64,000 nucleotides of DNA from Metallococcus carri (GTDB taxonomy: Bacteria > Actinomycetota > Actinomycetes > Actinomycetales > Dermatophilaceae), in contig NZ_JAAOIV010000001.1 of assembly GCF_011440275.1 (NCBI RefSeq), positions 454,282-518,281 of the forward strand, in the 5' to 3' direction. The first letter of the stretch is position 1. Every line of letters starts with the position of its first letter. Made by a program: the position numbers and the translations under genes. This document shows positions 52,463-60,224 of this stretch, piece by piece. Below the pieces are notes generated by a model, which worked only from the letters and a program-made list of their open reading frames with translations, was not told where the DNA came from and ran no database searches.

Positions 52463-53209
52463 TCAAGACCTCGCGCGGCGCGGGTCGAGGGCGGTCATCC
52501 TGGACAGCACGGATTCGGCTGTGGGAGAACGCAGTTCGTCCCTGACCTGGCCGTCGGTCAGGAAGATCACCCGGTCGGTGTAGGACGCTGCGACTGGGTC
52601 GTGGGTCACCATCACGATGGTCTGCCCGAAGTCGTCGACCGACCGGCGCAGGAAGCCCAGCACCTCCGCGCCCGAGGTGGAGTCGAGGTTGCCGGTCGGC
52701 TCGTCGGCGAAGACGATCTCGGGCTTGCTCACCAGCGCCCGCGCGCAGGCCACCCGCTGCTGCTGGCCGCCGGAGAGTTCGCTGGGGCGGTGCTTCAGCC
52801 GCGGGCGCAGATCGACGGTGTCGATCACCGTGTCGAACCACTCCGGGTCGGGCGAGCGCCCGGCGATCGACAGCGGCAGCAGGATGTTCTCCTGGGCGGT
52901 CAGCGTCGGCACCAGGTTGAAAGATTGGAAGACGAAGCCGATCTGGTCGCGGCGCAGCGCGGTCAGCCGGTTGTCGTTGAGCCGGCCAAGTTCGGTGTCT
53001 CCCAACAGGATCCGGCCCTCGGTGGGCTGGTCCAGGGCCGCCATACAGTGCATCAGGGTGGACTTGCCCGACCCGGACGGACCCATGATCGCGGTGAACT
53101 CCCCGGCATAGAACTCGACCGTCACATCGTCGAGGGCGCGCACGGCGGCCGCGCCGGCGCCATACGCCTTGACGAGGTGCTCGGCGCGCGCGGCGACCTG
53201 GTGCGACAT
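52463..53209 (-). CDS. ABC transporter ATP-binding protein, MacB/LolD type
   Basis: A 248-residue ATPase: Walker A MGPSGSGKSTLMH, Q-loop FVFQSFNLVPTLTAQEN, signature LSGGQQQRVACARAL, Walker B IVFADEPTGNLDS and MVTHD. It matches the MacB/LolD subfamily that pairs with FtsX-like permeases, encoded just downstream. A putative regulator gene lies 27 bp upstream on the same strand. Confidence 0.94.
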   Translation of the reverse strand: MSHQVAARAEHLVKAYGAGAAAVRALDDVTVEFYAGEFTAIMGPSGSGKSTLMHCMAALDQPTEGRILLGDTELGRLNDNRLTALRRDQIGFVFQSFNLVPTLTAQENILLPLSIAGRSPDPEWFDTVIDTVDLRPRLKHRPSELSGGQQQRVACARALVSKPEIVFADEPTGNLDSTSGAEVLGFLRRSVDDFGQTIVMVTHDPVAASYTDRVIFLTDGQVRDELRSPTAESVLSRMTALDPRRARS

Positions 53210-53236
53210 ACCGCCGAGCCTATGTGGCCCCTCGGG

Positions 53237-53845
53237 TCAGTCTTGGGGCAGTGGGGTGATCGCCAGCTCGACCATATGCGTGCCGGACCGTCCGGTCCCG
53301 CGCTCGAGCCACCGGTTGCGCAGGTCTTCGAGCTCGTCGCGCAGCCGTCGGGCGTCGGCGGCGGACAGGCGGACGGTGAAATCGCAGCTGAGGATGTCGC
53401 CTCGTCGCACCGCCCCGTCGGTCGTGCGGTCCGTGCTGACCTGCCCGTCGGTGCCCTCGTTGTAGACCCGAAGCACCGCCGCATGCTGCAGCTCCGGGAC
53501 GGCCTCCTCGGCCGCGGCGCGCTGCACCCGCCGGCTGCGCGCCATCCGGGCCTCGAACTTCTCGTGCGGCAACGAGCCGGCGGGCACCTCGAACAGTTGC
53601 GCCACGGTGCGGTAGACGCGGATCGGCCGGCCGCCGCGGCGCCGCTCCTCGACCACCTCGAGCAGGCCGAGCTCGTGCCAGCGGCGGGTCCAGTAGTGCA
53701 CCTTCGCCAGCGGCTCGCCCAGCCGGTCGGCCGCCTCCTTGATCGACCGCGCGGTGGTGAAGTACTGCGCGAGATAAGGCAGCCCGCGCCCGTCGGCGAG
53801 GGCGGCGGCAGCGTCGGGTGAGCGGACGACATACACGGTGCGCAC
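53237..53845 (-). CDS. Winged-helix (ArsR-like) transcriptional regulator
   Basis: A 202-residue protein. Residues 25-75 are a winged helix-turn-helix (YFTTARSIKEAADRLGEPLA, KVHYWTRRWHELGLLEVVEE, then a wing with RRRGGRPIRVYR). The C-terminal 100 residues contain a helical domain that may dimerise or bind ligand. GTG at 53845 has TAATCT (complement of 53852-53857) 6 bp upstream. It is in line with the MacB/FtsX genes and divergent from the ABC exporter pair, either of which it may control. Confidence 0.82.
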   Translation of the reverse strand: MRTVYVVRSPDAAAALADGRGLPYLAQYFTTARSIKEAADRLGEPLAKVHYWTRRWHELGLLEVVEERRRGGRPIRVYRTVAQLFEVPAGSLPHEKFEARMARSRRVQRAAAEEAVPELQHAAVLRVYNEGTDGQVSTDRTTDGAVRRGDILSCDFTVRLSAADARRLRDELEDLRNRWLERGTGRSGTHMVELAITPLPQD

Positions 53846-53932
53846 CTACTCAGATTAAACCTATGGCGGTCGAAGTAGCCCTCCGCCTAGCGTCGGGGAC
53901 GCTTGAGTCGAACCACTCCCCGAGGAGATCCC

Positions 53933-55780
53933 GTGCCCACCGTCCTGCGGCGTGAAGCCACCTTCTGGCGCTCGCTCTGGCACGCCTCGCCGAAGCTCAC
54001 CGTGGCGTGCTCGCTGCTGGTCGCCCTCTCCGCGATCGCCTTCCTGACGGGCATCCTCAGCACCGCACAGTTCATCGCCGCGGTGGCCCACCGCGAGGCC
54101 GCGGATGTATGGCGGTGGTTCGCGCTCACGATCGTCGCGCTCATCCTCCAGCCGATCGCGGTCAACGCCCTGTCCGCCTGCTCCGCCGCCCATCAGGCCG
54201 CGGTCACCGCCGACCAACACGCGCGCCTCGCCGCGCTGGCGAATGCCCCGCACGGCATCGCCCACTTGGAAGACCCGGCCCGCAGCGGCCCGCTGACCGG
54301 CCTGCTGGACGAGCTGCGCGGCAACTTCGGGCTGTGGTCGATCGGTGAGGCCTGGCGCAGTCTGCAGGTGCGCTCCACCGGCCTGATGAGCCTGGCGGTG
54401 CTGGCCCGCTGGTCGGTGCTCGCCACCGCGGCCCTGCTCGTCGTCCAGCTGGTGATGGCCCGCACCTTCGGCGCTTATGTCCATCAGGTGCAACGCGACC
54501 TGCTGGAGCTGAGGGAGACCGACGGGCGCCGTGCGAAATATCTCGCGCAGCTGCTCACCCGGCGCCCGCCCGGCAAGGAGGTGCGGCTCTTCGGCCTCAC
54601 CGAGTGGTGCCTCGCGCAATACCAATCCGCCTGGCGCACAGCGCAACTCGGCGTCACCGCACGCCGCAACCGGGCGCTGCGACCGGTCCTGGCATCGGGC
54701 CTGGTGATGATCGCGGTCTCGGTCGGAGCCGCCGTCTGGCTGATCCGGGATGCCTGGGTGGGCGCGGTGGGCACCGCCACCCTGACCGCAACCTTGCAGG
54801 CGCTGATCGGCATGCGGGCCTTCGGCCCCCTCGGTGACACCTCCACCCAGGCGGCCCGATCCCGGACGTATGCCGAGCGCCTGGCAGCTCTCGAGACCGC
54901 CGCGCCTGCCGATCACCCAGCCGCCCAGCCGGCCGCTCCCCCGGCCGCTCACCCTGTCGCCGCCACGCCGGTCGCCGGGCGCGCCGCGTCGATCGAGCTG
55001 TCCGACATCTCCTTCACCTATCCCTCGCGCAACACGCCTGTCTTCCAACGGCTTTCGCTGACCATCCCGGCGGGGCAGTCGGTGGCGATCGTCGGGGTCA
55101 ACGGCGTCGGCAAGTCGACGCTCATCAAATTGCTCGCCGGCCTCTATCCACCGGACTCCGGCACCGTGCGGGTCGGTGGCAAGGATCCGTTCACCGACGA
55201 CGCCACCCGCCGGCAGGTGGCGGTGATCTTCCAGGACTTCGTGCGCTACCACCTCTCGCTGCGCGACAACGTGCTGTTGCCGGTCGACGAGAGCATCGCG
55301 ACCGACAACGTGGCGATCGACCGCATCGCCAGCGGCGCCTTGCGCAGTGCTGCCGCGGAGGACGTGCTGCACCGCGTCGGCGACTGGGACGTGACCCTCG
55401 ATCCGGGCTACAGCGGTGGCACCGACCTGTCCGGTGGGCAGTGGCAACGGGTAGCTCTCGCAAGGGCTTTCGCCGCCGTCGCGGCTGGTGCGGGGGTGCT
55501 CGTGCTCGACGAGCCGACCGCCGCGCTCGACGTGCGCGTCGAGTCGGAGATCTTCGAGCGCTTCCTGGAGTCGACGCGTGGCGTGACCTCGATCCTGGTC
55601 AGCCACCGCCTCTCGAGCGTGCGGCACGCCGAACGCATCGTGGTGCTCGGGCCGGACGGCGTCGTCGAGGACGGCTCACACGAGGACCTACTCGCAGCTG
55701 GCGGCGACTACGCGCAGCTGTTCACCCTGCAGGCCACCCGTTTTCAGCAGGCCGACGCGACGACGGAGGACGCTCGATGA
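53933..55780 (+). CDS. ABC exporter half-transporter (TMD-NBD), subunit 1
   Basis: A 615-residue type I exporter with five or six TM segments in residues 20-330, then a Pro/Ala-rich linker, and an NBD: Walker A VGVNGVGKSTLIK, signature DLSGGQWQRVALARAF, Walker B VLVLDEPTAALD and VSHRLSSVRHAERI. GTG at 53933 has GAGGAG 5 bp upstream; TAGCGT at 53888-53893 gives a 30-bp leader. It overlaps the next gene by 4 bp (ATGA), so the two form a heterodimer. Substrate unknown. Confidence 0.92.
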   Translation: MPTVLRREATFWRSLWHASPKLTVACSLLVALSAIAFLTGILSTAQFIAAVAHREAADVWRWFALTIVALILQPIAVNALSACSAAHQAAVTADQHARLAALANAPHGIAHLEDPARSGPLTGLLDELRGNFGLWSIGEAWRSLQVRSTGLMSLAVLARWSVLATAALLVVQLVMARTFGAYVHQVQRDLLELRETDGRRAKYLAQLLTRRPPGKEVRLFGLTEWCLAQYQSAWRTAQLGVTARRNRALRPVLASGLVMIAVSVGAAVWLIRDAWVGAVGTATLTATLQALIGMRAFGPLGDTSTQAARSRTYAERLAALETAAPADHPAAQPAAPPAAHPVAATPVAGRAASIELSDISFTYPSRNTPVFQRLSLTIPAGQSVAIVGVNGVGKSTLIKLLAGLYPPDSGTVRVGGKDPFTDDATRRQVAVIFQDFVRYHLSLRDNVLLPVDESIATDNVAIDRIASGALRSAAAEDVLHRVGDWDVTLDPGYSGGTDLSGGQWQRVALARAFAAVAAGAGVLVLDEPTAALDVRVESEIFERFLESTRGVTSILVSHRLSSVRHAERIVVLGPDGVVEDGSHEDLLAAGGDYAQLFTLQATRFQQADATTEDAR

Positions 55781-57573
55781 GTGCAGTCAGCGAGCCGGGC
55801 GCGCTGCGCGCCACCCGCTTCCTCGTCGGGGCAAGTTGGCGCAACGGGCCGGGGGCTTTCGTGCTCAGCCTCTTCGAGACCGTGGGCCGGGTGCTCGAGG
55901 CCCTGGTGCCCTTGCTGGTCGGCCTCCTGGTCACCGGAGCGCTGCAGCACGATGTCGCCCTGGTGTGGTGGGGAGGCGCGGGAATCGTTGTCTCCCAAGG
56001 ACTTCAGTTCGTGCTGATGACCGTCGGTGTGCACGCCCGGCTCGACATGACCGACCGGATCGGTCACGACTTCGAGGAGCGCGTCGGGCGGCTGTCGGGC
56101 TCGGTCGCCACCACCGACCACCTCGACGACCCCGCCCACCAGGACCGCATGCAGAGCTTCACCGAGCGCTCCGGCGCGCTCGGGGGTGCCTTCAACGCCC
56201 TGGTCAACACCTTCAACAATGCCGCCAGCCCGATCACGACCTTCGTGGTCGCCTGGCTCGCCGACCCGCGGCTGCTCCTACTGCTCATCGTGGCCATCCC
56301 TTCGACCTGGGCGGTGAAGTTCACCACCCGGTGGGACGAGCAGGCCGAGCACGCCAGCGCCCCGGCCGGCCGGCTGTCCGGGCACCTGATGGGCGCCATG
56401 GTCGAGCCCACCCCGGCCTCCGAACTGCGGGTCATGGGCGCCCGCGCCAAGATCGCCACCCGCGCGTCCGAGGCCGTGCGCGCCTGGCGCCGGCCGTCGG
56501 TCGTGGCGGCCCGGCATACCTCGGTGCTCACCAGCGCGATCAGCACGATCTACCTGCTCTCCGCCACCGCGATCCTCGTCTGGATGACGCGCGACGCGCT
56601 CCACGGTGCGGTGACGGTCGGCGCCCTGACGACCGCGGTGCTCGTCATCGGTGACTTCCGCGACTCGGTCGAGTCGATCTCGTGGACCTTCACCATGACC
56701 TCGCGGATGGTCCGTGCGGGCCGGCGCTATCTGTGGCTCTCGGATTACGTCGCCGAGGTCGACGCCATCCACGCCGGCACGCTGTCACCACCGCAACGGT
56801 TGACCGAAGGCATCCGGCTGCGAGACGTCACCTTCACCTACCCGGGCGCGAAAACCCCTACCTTCCTTGGCCTTTCGCTCGACCTGCCGGCCGGAAGCAC
56901 GGTCGCGATCGTCGGTGAGAATGGCGCGGGCAAGTCGACTTTGGTCAAGCTGCTCACCGGCATCCACGATCTCGACGAGGGCGAGATCACCATCGACGGT
57001 GTCGACCTGCGCGATCTATCCCTGCCGCGCTGGCGGGCCAGCTCCTCGGGCGCCTTCCAGGACCATATGCGCTTCGAGGTGAGTGCGCGGGACGCGATCG
57101 GCCTCGGCGATCTCGAGCAGGAGCCGACCGACGACGTCGTGCGCGGCGCACTCACCCGCGCCTCCGCGACCGACGTGCTCCGCGCGCTGCCCGACGGTCT
57201 GGACACCCAGCTCGGCACCGACTGGCCCGGCGGGGTCGGGCTGTCCGGCGGGCAGTGGCAGCGGCTGGCGATCGCCCGCGGCATGATGCGCGAACGCCCC
57301 CTGCTGCTCGTGCTCGACGAGCCGACGTCCGCCCTGGACCCCGCGACCGAGCACCGTCTCTTCGACGGGTATGCCGAAGCCGCCCGCCGCACCCGCGACA
57401 ACGGCGGCATCACCTTGCTCGTCACGCACCGCTTCTCGACGGTGTCGGCCGCCGACCTGGTCGTCGTGCTCGACCAGGGTCAGGTTGCCGAGGTCGGCAC
57501 CCATGCCGACCTCATCGCCCGCGGCGGGCACTACGCCCAGCTCTACGAACTCCAGGCTGCCGGGTATCGGTAG
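55777..57573 (+). CDS. ABC exporter half-transporter (TMD-NBD), subunit 2
   Basis: A 598-residue partner of subunit 1 with TM segments in residues 20-320 and an NBD: VGENGAGKSTLVK, GLSGGQWQRLAIARGM, LLLVLDEPTSALD and VTHRFSTVSAADLVVVLDQG (abridged: VTHRFSTVSAADL). Both NBDs have canonical glutamates after Walker B, so there is no obvious degenerate site. Its TAG stop is also the start of the TAGCCT box of the maf gene. Confidence 0.92.
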   Translation: MSAVSEPGALRATRFLVGASWRNGPGAFVLSLFETVGRVLEALVPLLVGLLVTGALQHDVALVWWGGAGIVVSQGLQFVLMTVGVHARLDMTDRIGHDFEERVGRLSGSVATTDHLDDPAHQDRMQSFTERSGALGGAFNALVNTFNNAASPITTFVVAWLADPRLLLLLIVAIPSTWAVKFTTRWDEQAEHASAPAGRLSGHLMGAMVEPTPASELRVMGARAKIATRASEAVRAWRRPSVVAARHTSVLTSAISTIYLLSATAILVWMTRDALHGAVTVGALTTAVLVIGDFRDSVESISWTFTMTSRMVRAGRRYLWLSDYVAEVDAIHAGTLSPPQRLTEGIRLRDVTFTYPGAKTPTFLGLSLDLPAGSTVAIVGENGAGKSTLVKLLTGIHDLDEGEITIDGVDLRDLSLPRWRASSSGAFQDHMRFEVSARDAIGLGDLEQEPTDDVVRGALTRASATDVLRALPDGLDTQLGTDWPGGVGLSGGQWQRLAIARGMMRERPLLLVLDEPTSALDPATEHRLFDGYAEAARRTRDNGGITLLVTHRFSTVSAADLVVVLDQGQVAEVGTHADLIARGGHYAQLYELQAAGYR

Positions 57574-57576
57574 CCT
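57571..57576 (+). promoter_or_regulatory. Leaderless -10 box for maf, overlapping a stop codon
   Basis: TAGCCT begins with the TAG stop of the ABC exporter gene and lies 6 bp before the maf GTG at 57583. Confidence 0.55.
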
Positions 57577-57582
57577 CCGAGC

Positions 57583-58224
57583 GTGAGTGACACTCCTGCC
57601 GCCCAGCCCCTCGTGCTGGCCTCCGCCTCCCCCGCCCGCCTCGCCACGCTGCGCGCCGCGGGCGTGGAGCCCGAGGTCATCGTTTCCCATGTCGACGAAC
57701 CCGCGGTCGAGCAGGCCGCGCGGGCGGCATACGGCGAATTGACGCCGGAAGATGTCGCGCTCATCCTCGCCCGCGCGAAGGCCGAAGACGTTGCGCCGCA
57801 AGCGGATAACGCGATCGTGCTCGGCTGCGACTCGGTGCTGGAGTTCGATGGCGAGGTGCACGGCAAGCCCGGCACCGCGGAGCGGGCGACCGAGCGGTGG
57901 CGCCGGATGCGCGGCCAGCACGGCACCCTGCACTCGGGCCACTGGCTGATCGACGAGCGCGACGACGGCACCGGCGCCACCTTCGGCGTGGTGGCTTCGA
58001 CGGTCGTGCACTTCGCCGATCTCACCGACGACGAGATCGACGCCTATGTCGCGACCGGCGAACCCCTTTATGTTGCAGGCGGATTCACCATCGACGGCCT
58101 TGGTGGCCCGTATGTCGAGCGCATCGAGGGCGACCACCACAATGTCGTCGGGCTCAGCCTGCCGGTCCTGCGCGAGATGCTCGCCCAGATCGACATCCCG
58201 TGGCACCGGCTCCTCAATCGGTGA
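57583..58224 (+). CDS. maf: Maf-like nucleoside triphosphate pyrophosphatase
   Basis: A 213-residue Maf/YhdE protein: LASASPARLATLRAAGVEPE (family start), VSHVDEPAVEQ, VLGCDSVLEFDGEVHGKPGT (catalytic Asp/Glu) and GGFTIDGLGGPYVERIEGD. It hydrolyses modified or canonical dTTP/UTP and is linked to division control. Complete and of usual length. GTG start, leaderless. Confidence 0.93.
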   Translation: MSDTPAAQPLVLASASPARLATLRAAGVEPEVIVSHVDEPAVEQAARAAYGELTPEDVALILARAKAEDVAPQADNAIVLGCDSVLEFDGEVHGKPGTAERATERWRRMRGQHGTLHSGHWLIDERDDGTGATFGVVASTVVHFADLTDDEIDAYVATGEPLYVAGGFTIDGLGGPYVERIEGDHHNVVGLSLPVLREMLAQIDIPWHRLLNR

Positions 58225-58232
58225 GGCCGGGA

Positions 58233-58523
58233 TCACACCTCGATCTGCACGGCCTGCCGCGAGTCGAGGAGTGGCTCGACGAGTTCCTTGACGATCCGCA
58301 CGTGCTCCGGGTCGTCGAGGTATGCCGCGAGCCCCGCCTCGTCGTCCACCTCCGCCACCACGCCGTAGTCGGCCGTGCCACGGATGCCGAGGTCGGGGCC
58401 ATGGCGGTAGGAGCGCAAGGCGGGCTGGCGGTCGGCATACGCGGAGAGGGCCGAGCGGATCTGCTCGACCGCAGCGTCGTCGGCGGAGTCGTTGAACGAG
58501 AAGGTCACGATGTGGCAGATCAC
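58233..58523 (-). CDS. Dabb (stress-responsive A/B barrel) family protein
   Basis: A 96-residue small ferredoxin-like barrel: ICHIVTFSFND start, a central GPDLGIRGTADYGVVAEVDD and LDDPEHVRIVKELVEPLLDS helix. Dabb proteins are dimeric and of unclear or varied function. Its ATG overlaps the YihY/BrkB stop (ATGA). Confidence 0.9.
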   Translation of the reverse strand: MICHIVTFSFNDSADDAAVEQIRSALSAYADRQPALRSYRHGPDLGIRGTADYGVVAEVDDEAGLAAYLDDPEHVRIVKELVEPLLDSRQAVQIEV

Positions 58524-59542
58524 GGGTCACTCCGTCGTAGGTCGTCAGTCGTAGGTTCGTCCTTGGAGGGTATGGCGCGGGTGCGCGCGTCCTCGTCGAA
58601 GGTCACGTCGATGTCCTCAAATCCCTTGAAGCGCTGCGCCTTCGCCTGCCCGGCGTAGCTCTTGCGGTCGGCGTCGGTGAGTGTGACATCGTCGGTGAAC
58701 GGGGTCAGCAGCGCCCGCGGGTAGAGATGCCGCACGCGCACCACGTCGATCTCCATCGCGAAGACCACGACGACCGAGGCAAGGTAGATGAAGGCGAGCA
58801 TGCCGAGGACGAAGGCGAAGACGCCGTTCATGGCCGAGGCGTGCCGCACCACGCGCGTCACATAGCCGGCGCCGAAGGTCTGCAGCAGCGACCAGCCGAC
58901 GCCCGCGATCAGCGACCCGACCCACAAGGTACGGAAGCCCTGCTTGCGCGCCGTCGCGATCTCGAAGGCGAACAAGAAGACGAGACCGACCACGATCGAG
59001 GTGCCGACGAACCAGCCGAGGTGATACCACCCACCCGAGGCCAGGCCGCTGACGAAGCTGCTGACGACGGTCGTGGCGATCAGGCCAATTCCCAAGGCGC
59101 ACAACAGGATGAAGGACTTGCCGCGCGCCTTGAACGGGTTGGGCCGGTTGTTGCGCGGCACCTGCCAGACGGTGTTGGCGGCGTACTGGAAGGCCTGTGC
59201 GACACCGAGCCCGCCATACAGCGCACCGAGCACACCGACGGTGATGCCGCCGATCCCCCCACCGAGCCGGTCGGGGGTGCGCAACTGGTCACCGACGACC
59301 GGGAACTCCGCCAGCGCGGAGTTGAGCAACTGCTCCTGCCACTGCGGGTGCCCCTGCAGCACGAAGGCGAGCACGGTCGTCGCGAGCAGCAACAGCGGGA
59401 AGAGCGAGACGAACGCGTAGTACGTCAGCAGCGCCGCCAGATAGGCCGCCTGGTCGTCGGCGTATTTATAGATGACCGCGATGGGGAACCCGAGCGGTGG
59501 GAACCGTTGTTGGAGGCGATCCAGCCGACTCGAGAACGACAT
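58520..59542 (-). CDS. YihY/BrkB family inner membrane protein
   Basis: A 340-residue protein with six TM segments (AALLTYYAFVSLFPLLLLAT, ALYGGLGVAQAFQYAANTVW, the last near FAFVLGMLAFIYLASVVVVFAMEID, abridged) and a polar C-terminal tail. The LLTYYAFVSLFPLLLL block is the family signature. Function uncertain; often called virulence factor BrkB or RNase BN, both doubtful. ATG at 59542 has TACCTT (complement of 59549-59554) 6 bp upstream. Confidence 0.92.
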   Translation of the reverse strand: MSFSSRLDRLQQRFPPLGFPIAVIYKYADDQAAYLAALLTYYAFVSLFPLLLLATTVLAFVLQGHPQWQEQLLNSALAEFPVVGDQLRTPDRLGGGIGGITVGVLGALYGGLGVAQAFQYAANTVWQVPRNNRPNPFKARGKSFILLCALGIGLIATTVVSSFVSGLASGGWYHLGWFVGTSIVVGLVFLFAFEIATARKQGFRTLWVGSLIAGVGWSLLQTFGAGYVTRVVRHASAMNGVFAFVLGMLAFIYLASVVVVFAMEIDVVRVRHLYPRALLTPFTDDVTLTDADRKSYAGQAKAQRFKGFEDIDVTFDEDARTRAIPSKDEPTTDDLRRSDP

Positions 59543-59585
59543 AGGGGAAAGGTACGCGAGCCCCGGAGGGGACGGGGACGCAGCA

Positions 59586-59915
59586 TCAGCCGCGCGGCTG
59601 GATCTCCCCCATCGGGGCGAAGCCGTCGATCTCGTCGGCGTCGACATAGATGATCTGCGGCTGTGCCGAGACGATGTCGGGCATCTGCTGCATGAACCGG
59701 CTCACGTGGTCCTGCTTCATGTGCTCCTCGCCGGCGGCGGCATCCCGGAAGCCTTCGATGCAGACGAAGGTCTGCGGCTCAAGGACGCTGCGGCTGAACT
59801 CGAAGAACACATTGCCCGGCTCGGCGCTCACCGCGCGCGCGTAGTCGGCGGACAGTTGCTCCCACTCCGCCATCTTGTCCTCGCGGATCGGGAACTTCAC
59901 GGTGATCAGGATCAT
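59586..59915 (-). CDS. Antibiotic biosynthesis monooxygenase (ABM)-domain protein
   Basis: A 109-residue dimeric ferredoxin-like protein: MILITVKFPIREDKMAEWEQ, AEPGNVFFEFSRSVLEPQTF and VCIEGFRDAAAGEEHMKQDH, matching the YgiN/ABM family of putative quinol monooxygenases. GGAGG lies about 10 bp before the ATG. The stop is 44 bp from the YihY/BrkB start. Confidence 0.9.
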   Translation of the reverse strand: MILITVKFPIREDKMAEWEQLSADYARAVSAEPGNVFFEFSRSVLEPQTFVCIEGFRDAAAGEEHMKQDHVSRFMQQMPDIVSAQPQIIYVDADEIDGFAPMGEIQPRG

Positions 59916-59939
59916 GTGGGACGAACCTCCTTGTGGCGT

Positions 59940-60224
59940 ATGCCGATCCTCCCACGCCCCCGCTCCTCGCCGGTTGAGCGCTGCCCCCAATCGCCGGTTG
60001 AGCGCCGGCCCTGCCGCTGGTTGAGCGCCGTCCTGAGTAGCGCGACGGAGGAGCGCGTATCGAAGGGCAAGCGGAGGAGCGCAGCGAGTCGAAGGACAAG
60101 GGCCACCCCCATCGCTGGTTGAGCAAGCGGAGGAGCGCAGCGAGTCGAAGGGCAAGGGCCACCCCCATCGCTGGTTGAGCAAGCGGAGGAGCGCAGCGAC
60201 GACGCGCGTCGAAACCCGCGCCGC
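59940..60224. repeat. Dispersed GGTTGAGC...GAGCGCAGCGAG repeats
   Basis: The gap of about 300 bp has no gene. It contains several copies of a unit such as GGTTGAGCAAGCGGAGGAGC followed by GCAGCGAGTCGAAGG, with two adjacent copies including CAAGGGCCACCCCCATCGC. Similar units occur at 63640-63800 and in 15950-16310, and resemble widely spread intergenic repeats in Micrococcales. Confidence 0.85.

Noticed and set aside
57016..58530. Long minus-strand frame opposite maf and the ABC exporter
   Set aside because: Antisense to two well-supported genes; no domain.
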